Positions 57,481 to 64,000 of a stretch of DNA of 64,000 nt are shown here, piece after piece. Position 1 is the stretch's first letter. Every line of letters starts with the position of its first letter. The notes beneath the pieces were generated by a model that worked only from the letters and a program-made list of their open reading frames with translations, did not search any database and was not told where the DNA came from. This stretch comes from Podospora pseudocomata. Lineage: Eukaryota; Ascomycota; Sordariomycetes; Sordariales; Podosporaceae. A program made the position numbers and the translations under genes. Where the stretch lies: contig NW_026946363.1 of assembly GCF_035222375.1 (NCBI RefSeq), positions 1,178,001 through 1,242,000 of the forward strand, in the 5' to 3' direction.

Positions 57481-59649
57481 TGGCCGAGATCATCGGACTC
57501 GTTTCAGGAGGTATCGCAATAGCGCAGGCCACTGGTAAAGTGGGCAGTCTGGTCCTCTCACTGTCTCGACTCTGGAGAGAGGTCAAGGATGTACCAGAAA
57601 CAATCAAAGCTTTGGTCGAGCAGCTCAAGTATTTCGCCCTATCGATCGATGCAATCGAAGCGGAGCTACAGGCAGTGATCGGAGGAGGATGTCCTCCAAT
57701 GCCCATGTGCGCTCGAGCAATTTAGCATTGTCGACATGTGCACGAGGAACTGGGCAAATTGATTCAAGATCTCATGGGCGATATCGTTTCGACCAGGAGG
57801 CAGAAGAGATATGTCGCCAAAACGGAAGCGGTGTTGTTCTAGAAGGCCGAGCTCGAGATGTACGAAAAGCGACTTTATCGAGCATTGAAAATAATCGAAA
57901 TGGCTCTTCAGCTGTTGAAAATGTGAGTGGAATGACGCAAAGTCATTTGCTCATCTTAGGGCAAGAACTGATTAGGTATTGATCGTCTAGATCCCAAATG
58001 AACTTTCAGCCCGAATATATCGCCTCAAGGGTTGTCGAGTCGATTCCCCTTCAATAGAACCAGGAACGGGATCTCAAAGAGAAGTCTCTGACCGGTGAAC
58101 AAGAGGCAAATTATTGGGTGTCGGGCAAACTAACCACGAAGCTGAATGGGACTCGTATAGGGCGAGCTCGCCATCGGACAAGGATTCTAGCAGGGTGCCT
58201 GGTTTTCGAGGTCATGCACGATGGGGATGCCAAAGCACCCTCCGTAAAGCAGAAAGCGAAAAGTGAGTATCCCCTTCATTTTGTAGTCGGGGATTATTTC
58301 TTGACATTTATCATGTTAGGCTACCGGATAAAAGTGGCATTTCCGCGTTGGTTCATGAACAGAGCTTGGGACCTTCAAGTACCTTTTGCGATTTGTGTAT
58401 GGAATGTTGCTTTTCGGCAGTATACGATCGTCGAAGAAGGCAATGAATTGTTTCTTTGAGTCACGTGTGAAACACATCCCATCACACCAAACGAGCTTCG
58501 AAGCTCCTTTTGCCAACGGACACATCACACCATATATTCTGGATGACAAAGGAAGGACACTATTACACGTCAGTACTACATTTTTATATGAGCTCGACCA
58601 GGTACTAATGGTGCATCAGTATGCCATGATCTTCAACCCAAATCTGGTCAAACCTCTCCTCGTTGCGGGTCTTGACCTGTTCACTATCAGCTTTGAAGGC
58701 CAGTCGCCCCTTTGCTGGTTGGATGTGGTACCGTACACCTACCTGAATCCAGAGGATCAGCTTGTATTTCATACGGCCCTGCTCTCCTACGGCGCACATG
58801 ACAACTTCAGCGGGGACGTTCACCTCGTCGGCAATGCTGGACAGTGATAGCGCTGCTGTAGAGCCTCTATTCTTCGAAATCTTCTGCCACTATTACAAGT
58901 CGCCATGACAGCGGCGCCTGAAACTCTTCTAACGATTCTCGGGCTTGGCTATAGACTATAAAGTTGGGCAACGGTTTCTCTGCCAACAAGAAAACTCAGG
59001 CACCGACGATATCCGAGCAGAGGGCTTCCAAAGAGATGGGGTCGGTTTTGAATCACATAATGCGGATGTATTTCCAAAGCGCTATGGGGTTAGATCACAC
59101 TTGCAGGCGACCAGGCCAAGCTCCTAAACGACTGGACAAGTTTACTGATACCGTCAAAAACAATGAAAAATGGTCCGATGTGTATTTCGTAAGGTTGCCG
59201 GTATCACCACCCTCGAGGATCTTGATGCCCGCCATCCTGCCCACGTTCTGACCGCGCTACTCCTAGCACCTGCGTTATGTCGGTGTCCAGACTTCAGCAA
59301 ACTTCTGGAGTATCAAAGGGGCTGGAAAATGGCAGTCCACTCGGCTCTCCGTGCCTGGCTCGAAGATTTGCATATTGCGGGGATAGATCTGGAGGAGTAT
59401 GGTAAGGCTACAAAAGCAGTGTTTGTCGACACTGGTATCTTGCAGTCTAGGGTGTGGCCGGTGGAACCGATGTGTTTACCAGTACAGCCGGAGTTCGAAT
59501 ATGTGTGGAAGGATATCATCTATGGGCCATACCCTAGGGATTGGTTGCTTGTATTTGAGTGGGATATCGCTTGGGAGGACTTTTTAAGGGATTTCTGGGA
59601 ATGGATTGAGAACCCTCCCATGAACATTCCTGGCTCTTGGATAGATTAG
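57481..59649 (+). pseudogene. Decayed STAND-type N-terminal domain / ankyrin-like host gene
   Basis: The start at 57481 is intact: MAEIIGLVSGGIAIAQATGK, followed by SLSRLWREVKDVPETIKALV, the N-terminal helical domain common to fungal NLR-like (STAND) and ankyrin proteins. Further pieces continue in other frames to about 57930. An ankyrin-like stretch (DDKGRTLLHVST, NPNLVKPLLVAGLD) lies at 58386-58847. The end at 59170-59649 (GWKMAVHSALRAWLEDLHIA, DFWEWIENPPMNIPGSWID) is typical of the C-termini of this family. Several breaks separate the pieces, so it is a pseudogene, although some gaps may be real introns. Intact relatives act in fungal self/non-self recognition or have unknown function. Confidence 0.65.
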
Positions 59650-60239
59650 ATACTGACCTTAGTTGAAGACCAGTGCTCTTGAACATCTTGCCGGTTCCAT
59701 GTTGTAACATGTCGTCAATCTGGTGTCTCGCCTTTGCCAAGCAGGGGTGATGTTGGCGTGTTTGGACTTAATCCGTCTGTCTTGAGAGGTATAACGGAAA
59801 AAGCAAAGAGCAATGTATATAAGAATGGCGAAAGGAGTCTTAAGGTGTAGATTATGTAGCACAAGGATATCAAGTGAATTCACTATGAGAATATGTCATT
59901 GTTCTTCCTGCTCCTACTGAAAGCTTGATGATTGGATCCAGCCAAGCTTCTGTCCGAGATGCAAACTGGCCCTACAAAAAAGAAAAGATGGGGCACAGGG
60001 TTCAGCGGGCCGCGGCAGCTTGCCCCGGCAGGCAGTTGCAGCTTCAACCCCTGTCTGGGCTAAAATGGGGGGCTCCATCTGCCCAAAACTTCCAGCCTGT
60101 CCCTTGGAAACTTTTGCACCAAGGGTTCCAGGTCATTTCGTGGCGGCGCTCTTCAACCTTCTTGCGCCGGTTCAACCACCAAACGGTGTTCTCTCTTTGT
60201 TTCTAACTTTGGTCAGTTTCCTCATGGAGTAGCGCAATC
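59650..60239. other. Intergenic, promoter of the ERJ5-type gene
   Basis: 590 bp without a recognised gene; the last 60 bp are T-rich leader sequence. Confidence 0.6.
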
Positions 60240-61773
60240 ATGAAATTCTCTGCTCTTTCCCTAGGCCTGTTGGCCCTCCTAACGCCGCTGAGTGCGGCAT
60301 GGACCAAAGAAGGTATGTGAAGTATTTGCTGTACCTTCCCGTCGCAAATGCGATGATACCCCTTTTCTATTGCGTCTGGTTCCAGTACCACTATATCTAC
60401 ACAATCCAATTGTATCAGACTTACTAACATCTTCGATGATAACCAGATCGCGAAATCTTCCGTGTCCGCGATGAACTCCTTGCGCATGAAGGTCCCGAAG
60501 TGACTTTTTACGATTTTCTTGGTGTCAAGAAGGGCGCAAGCCACGAGGACATCAACAAAGCCTACAAGAAGAAGTCAAGAGAGCTCCATCCCGACAAAGT
60601 CAGACAGCAGCTCCAGGCCCAGCGCATCAAGGCCAACAAGGAGAACGCCAAGAAGTCGGGAGGTAAGCCCGGTGTGCATGTGACGAAGCAGCCTACCTCT
60701 CATGAGCTCAAGGTTGCCATCAAGCGCGCCTCAGAGCGCCAGGCTCGTCTTTCCATCGTTGCCGATGTCCTCCGCGGCCCTGGGCGTGACCGATATGACT
60801 ACTTCCTCACCAATGGCTTCCCTACCTGGAAGGGCACCGAGTACTACTACAACCGCTATCGCCCCGGCCTTGGCACTGCTATCTTCGGCGTCTTCCTCGT
60901 CGCCGGTGGTGGCGCGCATTATCTCGCCCTTTACATGAGCTGGAAGCGCCAACGCGAGTTTGTGGAGCGCTATATCACGTTTGCGCGCCGTGCTGCTTGG
61001 GGCGACAACCTTGGCCTCAACATTCCTGGCGTTGATGGCGAGCCTGCCGCCGCTCCCCCCCCTCCCCCTCCTCAACAGGTGTACGAAGACGAAGACGGTC
61101 GCCAGATTCCCATCAACCGCAAGATGCGTCGCATGCAAGAGCGCGAGACAAAGAAGGAGGCCAAGGATAAGAGCGCCGGGCGCAAGACCCGCCGTGGACG
61201 TGACACCAAGCCCGCCTCGGCCTCTGCTTCCGGATCAGCGACTCCCCAGCCGCAGCCCGAGGGACAGGGTCCCACTGGAGTCAAAAGGCGTGTCGTTGCG
61301 GAGAATGGCAAGGTTCTCGTTGTTGACTCGGTGGGCGCCGTCTTCCTGGAACAGGAGGATGAGGATGGCAATGTGGGCGAGTACCTTTTGGACGTAAGCT
61401 ACCTTTTATTCATCCAACTTTTTGCAAAATAAGCTAACATATCCACCAGCCCAATGAGATCGCCAAACCTACCTTCAAGGACACCGCCGTGGTTCGCCTG
61501 CCTTTCTGGGTTTATGATCTGACCATCGGACGCGTGTTTAAGAAGCGCACTGCGGATGACGAGTTTGAGGAAGAGATCGACGAGCCCACCGAGACCGAGG
61601 TCGTCAATGACGACGAGGATTCTGAGCCCGGAAGACTCACTCCCTCCACCGGCTCTGCCGAGGATTTTGAGCTTCTCGAGAAGTCGGTCGACTCTCTGGG
61701 TCAGGCTAAGGCAAGCGGTACCCAGAAGGCGGGCGGCAACAAGGCGAGCAAGCGCAAGAACAAGAAGAGGTGA
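60240..61773 (+). CDS. ERJ5: ERJ5-type ER-membrane J-domain co-chaperone
   Basis: Exons 60240-60312, 60447-61393 and 61450-61773 encode 447 aa. The introns are GTATGT...TTACTAACATC...AACCAG and GTAAGC...CCACCAG. The signal sequence MKFSALSLGLLALLTPLSAA is followed by WTKEDREIFRVRDELLAHEG. The J domain (about 45-80) contains VTFYDFLGVKKGASHEDINK and LHPDK, with the HPD triplet at 72-74. A transmembrane helix lies at about 166-188 (GTAIFGVFLVAGGGAHYLAL). A Pro-rich linker, a basic stretch and a Lys-rich end (KASKRKNKKR) follow. Domain order matches fungal Erj5 (DnaJ-related, type I ER membrane), which stimulates the lumenal Hsp70 Kar2/BiP for folding. The first intron splits the signal/J region exactly where the frame requires. 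Confidence 0.92.
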
Positions 61774-62270
61774 TCGTGGATTTTTTTTTGCGGAGGGTAT
61801 ATTGCTTTACAAGCGGTAGAGTTTTCGAGCAATACGTGGCTTTGACGTTGCGGTTAGGTTAGGTGTTCTTCGGTGGTTGATTTAAAAAGGAGGAAGAAAA
61901 AAGGAGGCCAAATCTTCTCTCGGTATATGGGACGATGTTATATGACAACGAGCCCCGGATTTCCCAGGTGAAATATTGCTATCTATATATATAGAGCTGT
62001 AACACTCAATATGGTTACATACAACCCGCCCCACTCCAGATTCGACATGCATTGACAGAAACAAGACACAGGCAAAAGCAACAATGAGCATTAATCTATT
62101 GCATCGACGATACAGAAAACCAATCCTTCATGGTATATTAACCACCCATTTCAGCCCGTGCTGTTTCCATGGGCGAATCTCTCCCAAACAATCCCAAACT
62201 CCACGCCCAATTCCAAGTTCATAACCTTTCCGAACCCCGACCACACCTCTCATCAGCCAGCACATCAAGA
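61774..62270. other. Convergent 3' intergenic region
   Basis: About 500 bp between convergent J-domain genes; contains a TATATATATA run near 61983-61993. No gene. Confidence 0.65.
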
Positions 62271-63214
62271 TCAAATCCCCACCGTATGGCTCAACACCTT
62301 CGCGGCTAACTGACTAAGAAGCCTTGCTCGATCCGCCTGTGGCAGTTCCTGCACACAATCACAAACATCTCAGTAGCTGTCACTTATGCTCGCTCTCCAT
62401 GGATGAAGTCAACCCCAGCAGCACTCACCTGAAAGACCGCATACACACTCTTCCCCTTGGCATCCCTCACCGCGCCGAGCCTGTTGCCAGCCACAGCACC
62501 AGCAACCATACCAGGTACATTGGCCATAATAAACCCTAGCGCGCCACCACTGATACCGCCCAGCGTGCCCCAAAACTTGCCCGTCGGCCTGTTGTTGTGC
62601 GACGGATCGGCCATGCCCTCCTCCCGGAGCATCTCTTCGAAGACATCGGCGAACTGCTCATTCTCAGCTTGCTGGCGAGATTCTTCCTGGTTGTGCTGGT
62701 TTTTGGCGCCCTGGCTTTGGTTGGTGAAGAAGTTCCAGGCCCAGGAGTAGAAGTTTGGCTGCTGTCCTTGCTGTTGCTGGTCGGAAGCGGACTCTTCGGC
62801 GTCGGCGAAGGGGTCGAAGCCGCCGGGCGTGGGGCGGGAGGAGCTGGGGCCGGAGAAGAGTTTGCGCTGGGCGTCGTATTCGCGGCGGCGGGTGGGATCG
62901 GAGAGGGTGTAGTATGCGTCGTTGACGAGCTGAAATTTGCGGGTTCGTTCGGGACGGTCAGGGTGGTCGGCCGGGATGCGGTCGGGGTGGGTTTTTAAGG
63001 CAGCGCTGGGGGGGTTGTTAGTTGGGGAGATATGATGGTGGTGAGTAGGATAGGTTACCGTTTATAGGCATCGCGGATCTGGGTGGTGGAGGCGGTTTCT
63101 GGGACCTCGAGGATGGCATCTATAGCGGTAGGTATGGTAAGTCAACAGTTATGAGTTCGTGGAATATAGGCTTGACTGACAGTAGTTGGGAGGCCGGCCG
63201 GCTTTTGCTGCCAT
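62271..63214 (-). CDS. Small J-domain protein with Gly-rich hydrophobic segment
   Basis: Exons 63181-63214, 63059-63119, 62429-63005 and 62271-62348 encode 249 aa. Splicing yields an intact J domain, NYYAILEVPETASTTQIRDA, YKRAALKTHPDR (HPD at 38-40) and FQLVNDAYYTLSDPTRRREY, and an end ELPQADRARLLSQLAAKV. The first donor is GTCAGT, a weak but workable GT donor; the others are GTAACC and GTGAGT. After a Gln-rich linker comes FWGTLGGISGGALGFIMANV and PGMVAGAVAGNRLGAVRD, a Gly-zipper-like stretch that could pair as two short membrane helices. The class is cytosolic or organelle-surface Hsp70 co-chaperones; the partner is unknown. Confidence 0.85.
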
Positions 63215-64000
63215 TTTGATAAGATGCGGGGGTCAGATGTCTAACGGTGCCGATGGGTACAAGAGAGCAAGCAGATGAACAAAGGCAATCTAGGTTTGGA
63301 TTTTTGTCTCGGAGACTCTTGTCTGGCCAGGCTTTCCCAAGAGTTGGTTGCTACATGCAAAATCACTAGGACAAGTCTATCTTCAATCGAAGAGAGAGCG
63401 CGAAAGTGGGATGGTGGAACGAGAGTTGGATACGTCATCTGTGGCGTCGAAATGTGGCTTTTTTGAACCAACCCTTGTCCAGCCGTCCCCCGCATTCTCA
63501 GGGGACGCGAATCAGTGGGTCTGGGTCACAGGCAGTTCTAGCCCCTTGTGCCCCTCTATACGGAGCATCGCTATCTCCCATGATCAGCACATTGTTTTCT
63601 TGGGTGTATCGACGAGAAAAATCGCCAGCCTCTTGCTCAAGGCTAATTCTCTTTTATTGGATATCCAGTGAGGTATAAATGGAGAGGCAGGAAGCAATAG
63701 GCAAGGAATGGCCGACAGGGTCTGGAATCACCCCGCGTGTCACCAATTCATTGGACGGCCTGGCGGAGTGACTGGACGTGTAGCCGCTTTCCTCGCCCGT
63801 TTCAGGTCGGCTGGCCTCTGACGCATGACTGCTCTGGGGAAGGCGAGCTGTGTGACTGCCCAACCAGGCACTCGATTTTGAGCCCAGAGCTGCAATAGAA
63901 CCTCAACGTGGAGGTGATGGACGCTGTTTTTGGTCTCTTGGAGCCTAACAAGCCGTCCTACTCGGCCAGGATCGGAAGTTTTTTTTGTTCACCTGCGTCA
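63215..64000. other. Right-end intergenic sequence
   Basis: 786 bp upstream of the J-domain gene to the window edge. Only short frames; no gene recognised. Confidence 0.55.

Overview
The window is nuclear DNA of a filamentous ascomycete, most likely Sordariomycetes and probably the order Sordariales. The evidence is short GT-AG introns of about 50-90 bp with CTRAY-type branch sites, C-ending codon preference, a Zn2Cys6 regulator, a CFEM-like Cys-rich membrane protein, a fungal STAND-type N-terminal domain, and a chromodomain protein of fungal type. No retroelement, DNA transposon, rRNA or CRISPR was recognised. Assignment below the class is inference.

Layout. 1-14.9 kb is gene-poor. It holds a bHLH regulator (1493-2959), an orphan ORF (6365-7105, minus), a three-exon NAD(P)-binding Rossmann protein (9498-10611, minus) and, 1 kb away, a locus carrying a partial copy of one exon of that gene next to a truncated 2OG-Fe(II)-oxygenase-like gene (11.64-12.36 kb). 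14.9-32.4 kb is the housekeeping core: a dihydrodipicolinate-synthase-family aldolase, a chromodomain/AT-hook protein, PAM17 (mitochondrial import motor), UBA4 (Urm1/thiolation E1 plus rhodanese), SLX9 (pre-40S factor), a DEN1-type NEDD8 protease with tiny exons, a small two-exon unknown and a gamma-glutamylcyclotransferase-like membrane protein. 33-42.1 kb carries NAD-dependent glycerol-3-phosphate dehydrogenase and the very long glycogen debranching enzyme. An intron-containing tRNA-Tyr and a Cys-rich single-pass membrane protein follow. 45.1-50.6 kb has no convincing gene. 50.6-55.2 kb has a small novel two-exon ORF, a Zn2Cys6 transcription factor with a GC-AG intron and a nuclear-looking DUF7726-type protein. 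55.4-59.65 kb holds two decayed host genes. The right end has two J-domain genes, an ERJ5-type ER co-chaperone and a small J-protein with a Gly-rich hydrophobic tail.

How the genes relate. There is no biosynthetic cluster and no operon-like logic. Neighbours are divergent (UBA4/SLX9, 449 bp apart) or convergent (PAM17/UBA4, 293 bp; GGCT-like/GPD, 605 bp). Loose themes are carbon storage and osmolyte metabolism (GPD with glycogen debranching enzyme), ubiquitin-like modifiers (UBA4 with DEN1) and co-chaperones (ERJ5 with the small J-protein). These are probably coincidence. All exon models were built by hand from reading frames and splice consensus, so exact junctions are inferred, although every spliced model given keeps the frame.
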